Below are positions 24,215-33,369 of a stretch of 64,000 bases of DNA, in pieces (positions within the stretch are counted from its first letter, which is position 1; each line of letters starts with the position of its first letter). The stretch covers positions 35,564 to 99,563 of the forward strand of contig NZ_BBJN01000002.1 in assembly GCF_000739555.1 (NCBI RefSeq). Direction: 5' to 3'. The translations under genes and the position numbers were made by a program. The DNA comes from Halolamina rubra. Lineage in GTDB: Archaea > Halobacteriota > Halobacteria > Halobacteriales > Haloferacaceae. The notes under the pieces were generated by a model. The model was not told the DNA's origin, searched no databases, and saw only the letters and a program-made list of their open reading frames with translations.

Positions 24215-26626
24215 TCACCGGCGGTGGAGCGCCGCCGAGTCGGGCGACCGCGTCGACGCCGCGCCGTCGTCGTCCGGCAGTTCGGACTGGTCGACCTCGT
24301 AGATCGTCACCGCGTCCTCCCGGAACGCGACCGAGAACGCCTCGCGGTCGAACGAGCGCATCGCGTCGCCGTACAGCTCCTTCTCGTTCGGGCCGACGTA
24401 CACGTACGTCACGTCGTAGCGCTCCAGCAGCGGCGCGGCCTGCTCCCAGTCGCCGGCGTAGATCGTGTCGACGTGGCCGACCCGGCGCTCGTAGGCGTCC
24501 ATCCCCCGGTACTCCGCCTGGTGGTCCCAGCCGACGACGGTCGGCAGCCCCGAGAACGTCGACGCCGGGCTCGTCCAGCCGTAGGAGCCGCCCGGCACCT
24601 CGACGATCGTCGGCCGGCCCTCCCGGTCGGCGAGCCACTGCAGCGCCTCGTACTCGTTGGCGTGGAAGTTCTGGACCGCCTTCGTCCCGTCGAGCGAGGG
24701 GTCGTAGTGCCCCTCGGCGACCGGCCCGCCGACCTCGGCGGCGAACATCATCACCGGGAACACCGCGGTGGTGAGGACGACGCCGACGACCAGCGCGACG
24801 GTGAGCGCCGCGGTCAGCGCCCCCCGGGCGTCGGGCGACGGCGCCGTGTCGGCGCCCAGCGCGTCGACCTGCGACGCCAGCCGGCCGCCGTGGCGCCGGA
24901 GCAGGACGACCGACGCGGCGGCCGCGCCGGCGGCGCCGAGCGTCCACGCCTGCACGCCCACCTTCAGCGACGTGTTCCAGCGCGGGTTGTCGATCAGCGG
25001 CAGGCGGGCGTGGGCCAGTTCGAGCGCGGCCAGCAGCCCCAGCCCGGCGACGAGCAGCACCATCCCGAAGCCGGCCCGCCCCGACCGCACGAGCAGCCAG
25101 CCGGCGACGATCAGCGTCCCGAGCAGCGCCAGCACCGCGAGGTTCTCGACGACCAGCGCCGCCCCGACCGCGCCGAGGAGGAGCAGCCCGGCCGCCCCCA
25201 GCCACGGCGCCGGGAGGTCGTCGACGGCCGGCCACCCCCGGCTCGCGACGTAGGCCGCGACGGCGACGATCAGCGCGCCGTACATGACGAGGAACGCGGG
25301 CAGCGGGCTCCGCGGCGGGAGGAAGCCGATCCCCTCGTTGCTGGGCACGTGGCCGAAGATCAGGAACGGCGAGGCGATCGCGATCCCGATCAGCAGCACC
25401 ACGCCGCCGGCGACCGCCGCCAGCACCACCCGCCAGAGCTCGTGGGCGAGCCACGCCGCGCGGCTCTCGGCCGCCGAGTCGGGCCGCAGCCGGTCCGCGA
25501 GCGAGTCCGGCAGCAGCGTCGCCGGGTGGGCGTCGGCGGCGCCGACGGTCAGCGCGGCCAGCCCCGCGGCGGTCGGGAGCGACCACGTGTTCATGAAGCC
25601 GAACAGGCCGGCGACGGCGCCGAGCCCGCCGAAGACCAGCGCGAGCCGGCGCTTGCGCTCCGCCGCCGGCGTCGCGTAGTACGCCAGCGCCAGCGCGCCG
25701 GCGAACAGCACGTATGGGTTGGCGAACGTGTGGCCGTGGAGGTCGGCCTTGACGAAGGAGTACAGCGGCACCTCCTGGATCGTCCCCGGGATGACGTAGC
25801 GGGTGTACCACCAGCCCCAGTCGAGCGGCCGGGAGAGGTTCTCGACCGTCGACGCGAGGTCACCGCCCTCGAAGCGCTGGGCGACGAAGCCGAACGCGGC
25901 CTGTTCGACGACGCCCCGGATCGAGTCGGGGAGGTACGGCGTCGCCAGCCGGACGGCCGTCGTCGCTGCGCCGCCGAGGGCGACGAAGAACGCGCCGGCG
26001 ACGCCGCCGGCCCGGGCCGAGAGCCCCCGGCGGGCGACCACGGCGCTCCCGACGCCGTAGGCGACGACGAACAGCATGCCGTAGAACGTCGCGATGCCGA
26101 GGTTGAAGCCGTAGCGCATCGCCGTCCCCGTCAGCATCGCGAGGCTGGCGACCTGCAGCTGGGTGCCGTAGTAGTACCGCAGCGGCTCCCCGGCGAACCA
26201 CATGTCCTCCGGCGGGAGGCTCTCGGCGCGTTCGAGCGTGTTGACCAGCGCGAAGTGGAGGAACTGCTCGCCGGCCTGGGGCGTGATCGCGGGGTCGGCC
26301 GCCCGGAACGCGAGCATGATCAGGAAGCCGACGACGAACACGCCGTACATCGCCGCCACCGACCGCCAGTCGGGCCGGGCGCCCACGCGGTACGCGACGG
26401 CGGCGCCGGCGAGCACGATCCCGACGCCGAGCAGCAGCGTGTGGAGGCCGAAGGTGAGTTGGCCGATCCAGAAGACGGCGATCGCGAAGGGAACCAGCGC
26501 GGTCGGGAGCGCGAACGCGGCGCCGTTCCGGGGGAGATGCCGGAACAGCGCGGCGGCGATCGGCGCGCCGACGGCGGTGAACGCCGCGGCCACGAGGAGG
26601 TACGCGAGAACGGGGATCCACTCCAT
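24215..26626 (-). CDS. DUF2298 large membrane protein
   Basis: The 803-residue protein has many membrane segments (about 16-18) and matches the DUF2298 (Chlor_Arch_YYY) family. Motifs include 'MWFAGEPLRYYYGTQLQVASL', 'TRYVIPGTIQEVPLYSFVKADLHGH' and, in the soluble C-terminal part, 'VPGGSYGWTSPASTFSGLPTVVGWDHQAEYRG'. Its topology resembles GT-C glycosyltransferases, so transfer of lipid-linked sugars outside the membrane is a fair inference, but no activity is established to my knowledge. It stands downstream of the pyruvoyl decarboxylase (60-bp gap). Confidence 0.85.
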   Translation of the reverse strand: MEWIPVLAYLLVAAAFTAVGAPIAAALFRHLPRNGAAFALPTALVPFAIAVFWIGQLTFGLHTLLLGVGIVLAGAAVAYRVGARPDWRSVAAMYGVFVVGFLIMLAFRAADPAITPQAGEQFLHFALVNTLERAESLPPEDMWFAGEPLRYYYGTQLQVASLAMLTGTAMRYGFNLGIATFYGMLFVVAYGVGSAVVARRGLSARAGGVAGAFFVALGGAATTAVRLATPYLPDSIRGVVEQAAFGFVAQRFEGGDLASTVENLSRPLDWGWWYTRYVIPGTIQEVPLYSFVKADLHGHTFANPYVLFAGALALAYYATPAAERKRRLALVFGGLGAVAGLFGFMNTWSLPTAAGLAALTVGAADAHPATLLPDSLADRLRPDSAAESRAAWLAHELWRVVLAAVAGGVVLLIGIAIASPFLIFGHVPSNEGIGFLPPRSPLPAFLVMYGALIVAVAAYVASRGWPAVDDLPAPWLGAAGLLLLGAVGAALVVENLAVLALLGTLIVAGWLLVRSGRAGFGMVLLVAGLGLLAALELAHARLPLIDNPRWNTSLKVGVQAWTLGAAGAAAASVVLLRRHGGRLASQVDALGADTAPSPDARGALTAALTVALVVGVVLTTAVFPVMMFAAEVGGPVAEGHYDPSLDGTKAVQNFHANEYEALQWLADREGRPTIVEVPGGSYGWTSPASTFSGLPTVVGWDHQAEYRGMDAYERRVGHVDTIYAGDWEQAAPLLERYDVTYVYVGPNEKELYGDAMRSFDREAFSVAFREDAVTIYEVDQSELPDDDGAASTRSPDSAALHRR

Positions 26627-26685
26627 GGGGTAGCCCTACGGCCCAACCGTTTTCACCTTTCTGGGACGCGGAGGGTCGACTTGGC

Positions 26686-27159
26686 TCAGCAGATCGGCTC
26701 GCTCTCGCCGTAGGCCGCCAACACGACCACGCAGGTGTGCTCGCCGGGCGCGGCCTCGGCGCTCTCGATCAGCGTCTCCTCGTGGTCGAACGACCAGTCC
26801 CGCAGTTCGCGGCCCGTGTCGAGTCCGGCTTCGAGGCGGTCCCGAACGTCGGCCTCGGCTTCGGCGTCGGCCTCGTAGAACAGCCCCGGGCCGGGGCCGG
26901 TCGCCCAGCCGATCCCGGCGGCGACGGTCTTGGGGCCGACCGCGCTGGCCTCGGCCTGCACGACGTTGAGGCGGTTGCCCGCGGGGCCGAGGTCGGGCGC
27001 CTCCTCGACCCGGACCACCTCGGCGTCGGCGGGGACGACCGAGGAGACGGGGACGAGGTTGTAGTTGTGGAGGTTCGCGTCGGCGAGGGCGGCGTCGTAG
27101 GCGGCCTTCTCGGTGGGCGCGGTGCCGGCGCCGCCGACGACGTGGATGGTGCTGCTCAC
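26686..27159 (-). CDS. pdaD: Pyruvoyl-dependent arginine decarboxylase
   Basis: The 157-residue proenzyme has 'VVGGAGTAPTEKAAYDAALAD', 'NYNLVPVSSVVPADAEVV' and 'GIGWATG', then a C-terminal strand-rich domain. Family members self-cleave at the Ser-Ser pair (Ser39-Ser40 here) to make the pyruvoyl group, then form agmatine from arginine. In archaea agmatine is used to modify the wobble C of tRNA-Ile2 (agmatidine) and for polyamines. The start is GTG at 27159. It sits among membrane-protein genes with no obvious polyamine operon. Confidence 0.9.
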   Translation of the reverse strand: MSSTIHVVGGAGTAPTEKAAYDAALADANLHNYNLVPVSSVVPADAEVVRVEEAPDLGPAGNRLNVVQAEASAVGPKTVAAGIGWATGPGPGLFYEADAEAEADVRDRLEAGLDTGRELRDWSFDHEETLIESAEAAPGEHTCVVVLAAYGESEPIC

Positions 27160-27198
27160 GGTCGAACGCGGCGCCCGGTGGAGAAAGGGGCTACGGAG

Positions 27199-27636
27199 TC
27201 AGCCGGGGTAGGCAGCGAACACCGCCAGCAGCCCGAGCGCCGCGACCACCGCGAACGCTGCGACGAAGCCGACGTAGCCACCGGCGACCGTCCCGAGCGC
27301 GAGCCGCCCGTCCCGGCCGTCCCGTTCCGCGGGGTCCCACCAGCCGACCTGCGGCACGACGACGGCGAGCGCGACCCAGGCCCCGCCGAGCAGCCCGAGC
27401 GTCGACGCCGCCAGCCACCCGAAGCCGACGTTGCCGGTCGCGATACCGGGCGCGAACGCGACGAGCACGTGGACGACGGCGTAGCCCGTCGCCGCGAGGA
27501 CGTGGTTCGCGACGAGGCTGTCCGTGGGTCGCCCGGCGAGCAGCCGTCTCGTCGCGTCGAACAGCAGCAGCGGCGACAGCGCGGCCACGTCGAACAGCCA
27601 GACGCCGAGGAGGAGCAGGGGAGCGATGGGGTCCAT
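27199..27636 (-). CDS. Small membrane protein, paralogue of the next gene
   Basis: The 145-residue protein has four membrane segments. Shared motifs with the protein at 27683-28138 include 'PTDSLVANHVLAATGYAVVH' (PTDWLPANYLVAVTGFAATH in the partner) and 'VALAVVVPQVGWWDPAERDGRDGRLAL'. The two tandem genes are 47 bp apart and clearly duplicated. The family is unknown to me. A charged loop rich in Asp and Arg sits between segments 3 and 4. Nothing in the sequence gives a function. Confidence 0.72.
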   Translation of the reverse strand: MDPIAPLLLLGVWLFDVAALSPLLLFDATRRLLAGRPTDSLVANHVLAATGYAVVHVLVAFAPGIATGNVGFGWLAASTLGLLGGAWVALAVVVPQVGWWDPAERDGRDGRLALGTVAGGYVGFVAAFAVVAALGLLAVFAAYPG

Positions 27637-27682
27637 GGTGAGGGCGGTGCCGGCGCCAGTAAGTGCTTTCCGGCGACGCGGG

Positions 27683-28138
27683 CTACCAGGGCGCGTAGAA
27701 CGCGATGGCGACGACGACGATCACCAGCAGCGCCGCGCCGGTCGCGACGACGTAGCCCAGCAGCCCGACCGTCAGCGCGATCCGGCCGTCGTACTCGCCG
27801 TCGGTTTTCGGCGCCCAGACGCCGCGCATCGGGAGCACGACCGCGACGGCGACCCACCACAGCAGCGCGTTCCCGAGCGTGATGCCGGCGACCCACTGGA
27901 GCACGTCCTGCTGGAGCCGGCCGCCGTGGAGCGCGACGGCGGCCATAATCGCCGCCAAGTGGGTAGCGGCGAACCCCGTCACGGCGACGAGGTAGTTCGC
28001 GGGCAGCCAGTCGGTCGGCCAGCGACGGCCCAGTCGGCGGACCGCCCCGGAGAGCAGTACGGGGAGGAGGGCGACGGCGTCGAACGCGGTCAGCGCCAGC
28101 AGCCCCAGCAGGAGGTCGGGGACGATACCGGGGAGCAT
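27683..28138 (-). CDS. Small membrane protein, paralogue of the preceding gene
   Basis: The 151-residue protein has four membrane segments, with the 'PTDWLPANYLVAVTGFAATH' motif and 'VAVAVVLPMRGVWAPKTDGEYDGRIAL'. It aligns end to end with the protein at 27199-27636, so a duplication in this locus produced both. The start is ATG at 28138. It is preceded by a third membrane protein (28191-28547) that is not clearly related. The function is unknown. Confidence 0.72.
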   Translation of the reverse strand: MLPGIVPDLLLGLLALTAFDAVALLPVLLSGAVRRLGRRWPTDWLPANYLVAVTGFAATHLAAIMAAVALHGGRLQQDVLQWVAGITLGNALLWWVAVAVVLPMRGVWAPKTDGEYDGRIALTVGLLGYVVATGAALLVIVVVAIAFYAPW

Positions 28139-28190
28139 GTCCGGCGATGGTGTCGGTGCCGAGAAACGTTTTGTGGTGTGGACGGGGCGG

Positions 28191-28547
28191 TTAGCGGTCC
28201 TCGACCGTGCGCTCGTCCAGCGCGATCAGCAGGCTCGCGGCCGCAAGCACGCCGGCCATCGGGAGCACGAAGATCCACAGCGTCGCCTGCCAGAACCCGA
28301 GCAGTGCGAGCAGCAGCGCGCCGACGGCCGCGATCGACGCCCGCCCGAGCACGGCGCCGGTGGTGCCCAGCGTGGCGGCGCCGCCGAGTGCGAGAAACAG
28401 CGCCAGCCGCGCGGGGGTGTAGCCCGGCCGGTCCAGGTACACGACGAGGACGCCGAGAAACGCCAGAAGCGCCGCGGCGGCGAGCCCGCGTGCCGGCCGA
28501 CTGCCCGTGATCGGCATCCCGCCGTCGTCCGGGCCCGGCCGGCTCAT
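28191..28547 (-). CDS. Small membrane protein, function unknown
   Basis: The 118-residue protein has four membrane segments after a short polar N-terminus (SRPGPDDGGMPITGSRPARG). The hydrophobic stretches include 'LAAAALLAFLGVLVVYL' and 'LWIFVLPMAGVLAAASLLIAL'. It ends with ERTVEDR in the cytoplasm or outside; orientation is not clear. It is seven bases after the PAN stop on the same strand, so it may be cotranscribed with pan, although a functional link is only an inference. Confidence 0.65.
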   Translation of the reverse strand: MSRPGPDDGGMPITGSRPARGLAAAALLAFLGVLVVYLDRPGYTPARLALFLALGGAATLGTTGAVLGRASIAAVGALLLALLGFWQATLWIFVLPMAGVLAAASLLIALDERTVEDR

Positions 28548-28554
28548 CCGCCCG

Positions 28555-29781
28555 TTACTGGAACGCCACGGGACCGGTCGTCGGCCCCTCGCCGGAGGCC
28601 TGTTCGATCTTCTCGTGGGCGTCCCGGAAGTCCGCCATCCGGACCTCCTCGCGCTCGTCGCGGATCGCGAACATGCCGGCCTCGGTCGTGAGCGCGGCGA
28701 TGTCGGCGCCCGAGTACTCCTCCAGCTCCTCGGCGAGCTCGTCGAAGTCCACGTCGTCGCCGAGGTTGAGCTCGCTCGCGTGGATCTCGAGGATGCGCTT
28801 GCGCCCCTCGACGCCGGGCTTGGGCACCTCGATGAGGCGGTCGAAGCGGCCGGGCCGCAGGATCGCCTCGTCGAGCATGTCGAAGCGGTTGGTGGCGGCC
28901 ATGATGCGCACCTCGCCGCGGTCGTCGAACCCGTCCATCTCCGAGAGCAGCTGCATCATCGTGCGCTGGACCTCGGCGTCGCCGGAGGTCTTCGAGTCCG
29001 TCCGCGTGGTCGCGACGGCGTCAATCTCGTCGATGAAGATGACGGCGGGCTCGCGCTCGTTCGCGAGTTCGAACAGGTCCCGCACGAGCCGGGCGCCCTC
29101 GCCGATGAACTTCCGGACGAGCTCGGAGCCGGCCATCTTGATGAACGTCGCGTCGGTCTCGTTGGCGACGGCTTTCGCGAGCATCGTCTTCCCCGTGCCG
29201 GGCGGGCCGTGGAGCAGCACGCCGCTCGGCGGCTCGACGCCGACCTCGCGGAACGTCTCGGCGTTGATCAGCGGGTCCTCGACGGCCTCGCGCACCTCGC
29301 GGATCTGGTCGTCGATGCCGCCGATGTCGTCGTACGTCACGTCCGGCGACGCCTCGACCTCCATCGCCTGCGCCCGGGCGTCGGTCTCGTCGTCGAGCAG
29401 CTGCTGGACCGAGAAGGAGTCGTTGATCGCGACGCGGTCGCCCGCCTCGACCTCCCCTTCGAGGGCGGGGGACAGTTCGGTGAGCACCTCCTGGTTGTTG
29501 CCGTGCTGCTTGATCACGACGCCGTCCTCGGTGAGCTCCTCGACCGTCGCGAGGTAGAGCGAGGACGTCTTGAGCGTCTCGTTGCGTCGTTTGAGCTGGT
29601 CGACCTCCTCGCGGAGCTCCTCCTTGCGCCCCTCGGCGTCGTGGAGGCGCTCGTCCAGCTCCTCGTTGACCTGAACGAGCCGCTCGAAGTGTTCCCGGAT
29701 CGCCTCCAGCCGCTCGGCCTGGGACATCTCGGGGTCCAGGTCGAGCCGGGGACGGTCGGGAAGGGAAGGACTGCGTGACAT
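28555..29781 (-). CDS. pan: Proteasome-activating nucleotidase PAN
   Basis: The 408-residue AAA ATPase has an N-terminal coiled coil (about residues 15-75; 'QAERLEAIREHFERLVQVNEELDERLHDAEGRKEEL'), an OB domain, and a AAA module with GPPGTGKTM (Walker A), IFIDEIDA (Walker B) and 'ATNRFDMLDEAILRPGRFDR'. PAN unfolds substrates and feeds them into the 20S proteasome. The C-terminus ends ...PVAFQ, where the usual docking motif is hydrophobic-Tyr-X; here Phe replaces Tyr. Cdc48 at 54 kb ends the same way. It may head a transcript with the small membrane proteins below it. Confidence 0.92.
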   Translation of the reverse strand: MSRSPSLPDRPRLDLDPEMSQAERLEAIREHFERLVQVNEELDERLHDAEGRKEELREEVDQLKRRNETLKTSSLYLATVEELTEDGVVIKQHGNNQEVLTELSPALEGEVEAGDRVAINDSFSVQQLLDDETDARAQAMEVEASPDVTYDDIGGIDDQIREVREAVEDPLINAETFREVGVEPPSGVLLHGPPGTGKTMLAKAVANETDATFIKMAGSELVRKFIGEGARLVRDLFELANEREPAVIFIDEIDAVATTRTDSKTSGDAEVQRTMMQLLSEMDGFDDRGEVRIMAATNRFDMLDEAILRPGRFDRLIEVPKPGVEGRKRILEIHASELNLGDDVDFDELAEELEEYSGADIAALTTEAGMFAIRDEREEVRMADFRDAHEKIEQASGEGPTTGPVAFQ

Positions 29782-29882
29782 CTCTCTGTACGGGTTTAGG
29801 GGTAGGCGTAAATGTGCCTTTGGGTCGGGGAATCGGCGCCGACACGCCCGGACGGCGGAGCGAGGAGGCGCCCGAACGGGCG

Positions 29883-31681
29883 TTACTCCAGGTCCATCAG
29901 CTCGGCGGCGTCGTCGAGTCGGTCGCCGTACACCGAGAGCGCGGACTCGATCGGTCGGGGCTGGTCATGTCGATGCCGGCGACGTCGAGCACGTCGATGG
30001 GGTACTCGCTCCCGCCGGCCTCGAGCGCCGCGCGGTAGTCCGCGGCCGCGGACTCGCCCTCCTCGCGGATCTTCTCGACGATCGCGACCGCCGCCGAGAT
30101 GCCCGTGGAGTACTGGTAGACGTAGAAGTTGTAGTAGAAGTGGGGGATGCGCATCCACTCCTTGGCGATCAGGTCGTCCACGTCGGCGTTCGCGTAGAAC
30201 TCCGCCTTCAGCCCGCCGTACACCTCGTCGAACGCGTCGGGGGTGAGCGGCTGGCCGTCCTCGGCGCGCTCGTGGACGCGCTGCTCGAAGTCCGCGAACA
30301 TCGTCTGGCGGTACAGCGTCGAGCGGAACCGCTCGAGGTACTGGTCCAGCGCGTGGGCGCGGATCTCGTCGTCGTCGACGTTCTCCAGCAGGTAGTGGGT
30401 GAGCAGCGTCTCGTTGACGGTGCTCGCGACCTCGGCCACGAAGATTTCGTAGCTGGAGTACTGCCAGGGCTGTTCCTCGGCGGCGAGTTCGGAGTGCATC
30501 GAGTGGCCGAGCTCGTGGGCCAGCGTGTACATCGAGCTCACGTCGTCCTGGTAGTTCATCAGGATGAACGGCTGGGTGTCGTACGTCCCCGAGGAGAACG
30601 CGCCCGAGCGCTTCCCGCGGTTCTCGTACACGTCGACCCAGCGGCTCTCGAGGCCCTGCTCCATGCGGGCCTGGTACTCCTCGCCCAGCGGCGCGACGGC
30701 CTCGACGACCCACTCCTTCGCCTGCTCGTAGGTCACGTCCGGCCCCTCCTCGCCCGTCAGGGACATGTACACGTCGTGCATCCCCAGTTCGTCGACGCCC
30801 AGCGCCTGCCGCTTCAGGTCGGCGTGGCGCTGGAGGTAGTCGAGGTTGTCGTGAACGGTGTCGACCAGGTTGTCGTACACCGCGGTCGGGACGTTGGTGT
30901 CGTCGAGGGCGGCCTCGCGGGCGGTGTCGTAGTTCCGCGCCTCGGCGAGCTTCACGTCCTTCTTCACGGAGTTCTGCAGCGACGTGCCGACGGTGTTGCG
31001 GTAGTCGTCCCAGGTCTCGTAGTACTGCTCGTACACCTCGCGGCGGAACTCGCGGTCCTCGTGTTTCTGGAGCTTCGTGAAGTTGCTCTGGGTGATCTCG
31101 ACCTCCTCGCCGTCGGGCTTCTCGACGGTGGGGAACGTGAGGTCGGCGTTCGAGAGCATCCCGTAGATGTCCGAGGGCGCGCCGGTGATCTCCGAGAGCT
31201 CGGCCAGCAGCTCCTCGACCTCCGCCGAGCGCGTGTGGGGCTTCATCCGCAGCGCGTCGTCGAAGAAGTGCTCGTACTCCTCGAGGGCGGGCTCCTCGGC
31301 CATCAGCGCCTCGACCTCCTCCCAGTCGAGCTCCTGGAGTTCGGGCTCGAGGTAGCTGGTGGCGCTGGACGCCTCCGACTGCAGCGACTCGGCCTTGGCG
31401 GCGATGGCCTGGTACTCCTGGTTCCGCGTGTCCTCAGAGGACCGCAGGCGGGCGTAGGCGGCGACTTTCGCCACGTCGCGCATCACGTCCTCGTACGCTT
31501 CGAGCAGTTCGGCGAGCGTCTCGGCGCTCTCGGTCGCGCGCCCCTCGTACTCCCGCAGGTCGTCGACGCGCGCCTCCACGTCGTCGTACGCTTCCTGCCA
31601 CGTCTCCTCGTCGGGGAAGATGGACGCCAGATCCCACTTGTACTCCTCGTCGATGTCCTCACGCTCGGGGACAGTGCTCAT
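29883..31681 (-). CDS. pepF: Oligoendopeptidase F, with an apparent frameshift near the 3' end
   Basis: The roughly 600-residue M3B metallopeptidase has the zinc motif HELGHSMHS near residue 390, 'GKRSGAFSSGTYDTQPFILMNY' and 'FYYNFYVYQYSTGISAA'. It cleaves small peptides in the cytoplasm. The frame breaks at about 29954: the sequence reads '..GIDMTSPD' and runs into RSSPRSRC to a stop at 29897, while one frame over it continues PIESALSVYGDRLDDAAELM to a stop at 29883. The family ending is '..MTSPEPIE.AL.VYDDRL', so one G (GAGCCG to GACCG) seems missing. This is either a sequencing error or a real mutation replacing about 20 residues. Confidence 0.88.
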
Positions 31682-31767
31682 CGTGATAGCGTAGTGTCGG
31701 ATCCGGTGGTAAGTCTTCCCACTTCACGCGGCGAGACCGCAGGAGACGGCCGTATTTGCCGGGTTGC

Positions 31768-31822
31768 CGGTCACGGCTCGCGGCCTGCGTGGACCCACCA
31801 TCGGCGCGCGATGCCGTGACCG
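31768..31822 (+). repeat. Double-hairpin repeat, copy 3
   Basis: The outer 10-bp stem is perfect: CGGTCACGGC at 31768-31777 pairs with GCCGTGACCG at 31813-31822. The inner linkers are more diverged (TCGCGGCC and CGCGCGAT) and the inner stem is weak. It sits in the divergent spacer between pepF and the M28 peptidase, unlike the other copies, which lie between convergent genes. The start of the M28 gene is 62 bases downstream. Confidence 0.6.
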
Positions 31823-31883
31823 CGTGAAACCGCCCGGCCCCTCTGCCGGAACGCCTTTGCGTCGCCCTCCCACACGCCGGGAC

Positions 31884-33203
31884 ATGGACGGGTTCGACGC
31901 CGCGATCGGGCGCACGTGGACCGACGACGAGCCGGGCGAGTTCCTCACCGACCTGACAGCGATCGGGAGCCGGATGGGCGGCAGCGAGGGCGAGGCGCGG
32001 GCCGCCGAGATCGTCGCCGACGCGTTCCGGGACGCCGGCGTGCGCGAGGTGGAACAGGACCCCTTCGAGATGCAGGCCTGGCACCGCGGGGACTCCTCGC
32101 TGCGGGTCCACAGCCCCGTCGAGCGGGAGTTCGAGACCGTCGCGCTGCCGTACTCCCCCGCGGGCGAGGTCGAGGGCGAACTGGTCGACGCGGGCTACGG
32201 GACGCCCGAGGAAATCGACGAGCTCGACGTCGAGGGGAAGATCGTCGTCGCTTCGACGACGACGCCGGAGGGCGGCCGGTTCATCCACCGCATGGAGAAG
32301 TTCGGCTACGCGGTCGGCCAGGGCGCCGCGGCGTTCGTGTTCGTCAACCACGTCCCCGGGCAGCTGCCGCCGACGGGGTCGCTCACGTTCGGTCGCGAGG
32401 CCGAGGCGCCCGCGGTCGGCGTGAGCAAGGAGACCGGCGCGTGGCTCACCGAGTTCGCGGCGGAGGACACCCGGGTCCGGCTGACCGTCGAGGCCGAGAC
32501 CACTGCGGGCCGGAGCCAGAACGTCCAGGGGCGGCTCGGCCCCGACACGGAGGAGGAACTGCTCCTGCTCGCGCACTACGACGGCCACGACATCGCGGAG
32601 GGAGCGCTGGACAACGGCTGCGGGGTCGCGACGGTGCTGACCGCCGCCCGCGTGCTGAGCGACGCCGAGGCGGACCTCGCCCGCGGCGTGCGCGTCGTCG
32701 CCGTCGGCTGCGAGGAGGTGGGGCTGCTCGGCGCCGAACACCTCGCCGAGTCGGTCGACTTCGACGACGTGGCGGCGGTGGTGAACGTCGACGGCGGCGG
32801 GCGCTACCGGGATCTGGTCGCGCTGACGCACACCTCCGAGTCGACGGCCGAGGCCGCCGAGCGCGTGAGCGAGCGCGCGAACCACCCCGTCGAGGTGGAG
32901 TCGGACCCGCATCCCTTCAGCGACCAGTGGCCGTTCGTCCGCGGCGGCGTGCCGTCGGTGCAGCTCCACAGCGACAGCGGCGAGCGCGGGCGCGGCTGGG
33001 GGCACACCCACGCCGACACCCGGGACAAGGTCGACGAGCGGAACCTCCGGGAGCACGGCGTGCTGACCGCGCTGCTGGTCGACGAGCTGGCGTCGACGCG
33101 GGCGGACCGGCTGGACGAGGAGGAGCTGGCCGAGGCGTTCCGGGAGCTGGAGTTCGAGACCGGGATGAAGGCGGCGTCGTTGTGGCCCGAAGGGTGGGAG
33201 TAG
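31884..33203 (+). CDS. M28-family zinc peptidase
   Basis: The 439-residue protein has the co-catalytic zinc ligands of M28: 'LLLAHYDGHDIAEGALDNGCGVA', 'VAVGCEEVGLLGAEHLAE', 'VVNVDGGGRYRDLVAL' and 'HPFSDQWPFVRGGVPSVQLHSD'. A PA-type insert domain (about residues 100-195; 'EVEGELVDAGYGTPEEI') precedes the catalytic part. The family removes N-terminal residues from peptides. No signal peptide is seen, so it is probably cytoplasmic. ATG 31884 (MDGFDAAIGRTWTDD) is chosen over an in-frame proline-rich upstream extension. Just after its stop begins a cluster of double-hairpin repeats. Confidence 0.88.
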   Translation: MDGFDAAIGRTWTDDEPGEFLTDLTAIGSRMGGSEGEARAAEIVADAFRDAGVREVEQDPFEMQAWHRGDSSLRVHSPVEREFETVALPYSPAGEVEGELVDAGYGTPEEIDELDVEGKIVVASTTTPEGGRFIHRMEKFGYAVGQGAAAFVFVNHVPGQLPPTGSLTFGREAEAPAVGVSKETGAWLTEFAAEDTRVRLTVEAETTAGRSQNVQGRLGPDTEEELLLLAHYDGHDIAEGALDNGCGVATVLTAARVLSDAEADLARGVRVVAVGCEEVGLLGAEHLAESVDFDDVAAVVNVDGGGRYRDLVALTHTSESTAEAAERVSERANHPVEVESDPHPFSDQWPFVRGGVPSVQLHSDSGERGRGWGHTHADTRDKVDERNLREHGVLTALLVDELASTRADRLDEEELAEAFRELEFETGMKAASLWPEGWE

Positions 33204-33206
33204 AAC

Positions 33207-33270
33207 CGATCACGGCTAGCGACCCGCCGAGACCCGAAGGTCTCGGCGACGGAGCGTGATGCCGTGATCG
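33207..33270 (+). repeat. Double-hairpin repeat, copy 4
   Basis: This is one of the cleanest copies. The outer stem CGATCACGGC/GCCGTGATCG is perfect over 10 bp. The linker is TAGCGACC, the inner stem CGCCGAGACC/GGTCTCGGCG is perfect over 10 bp with a CGAA loop, and the second linker is ACGGAGCGTGAT. Both stems have sequences not found in the other copies. Confidence 0.8.
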
Positions 33271-33281
33271 TGTAGTAACAC

Positions 33282-33344
33282 CAACCACGGCGCGCGACCA
33301 GCCGCACGCTCCGTCGCGCGGCTGCGGAGCCGATGCCGTGGTTG
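33282..33344 (+). repeat. Double-hairpin repeat, copy 5
   Basis: The outer stem is CAACCACGGC paired with GCCGTGGTTG (10 bp). The first linker is GCGCGACC, the inner stem AGCCGC/GCGGCT encloses a 12-base loop, and the second linker is GCGGAGCCGAT. Its right half is repeated exactly 140 bases downstream (33447-33493). Confidence 0.8.
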
Positions 33345-33350
33345 TGTAAC

Positions 33351-33369
33351 CGATCACGGCGAGCGAAGC
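33351..33369 (+). repeat. Truncated double-hairpin repeat (left part only)
   Basis: CGATCACGGC followed by GAGCGA matches the left outer stem and first linker of copy 4, but no partner strand follows. A complete copy begins at 33370. Confidence 0.5.

Noticed and set aside
23960..26713. A 917-codon open frame on the plus strand
   Set aside because: It is antisense to the DUF2298 gene. Its Arg- and Gly-rich composition is a high-GC shadow, and the minus-strand protein has clear family motifs.
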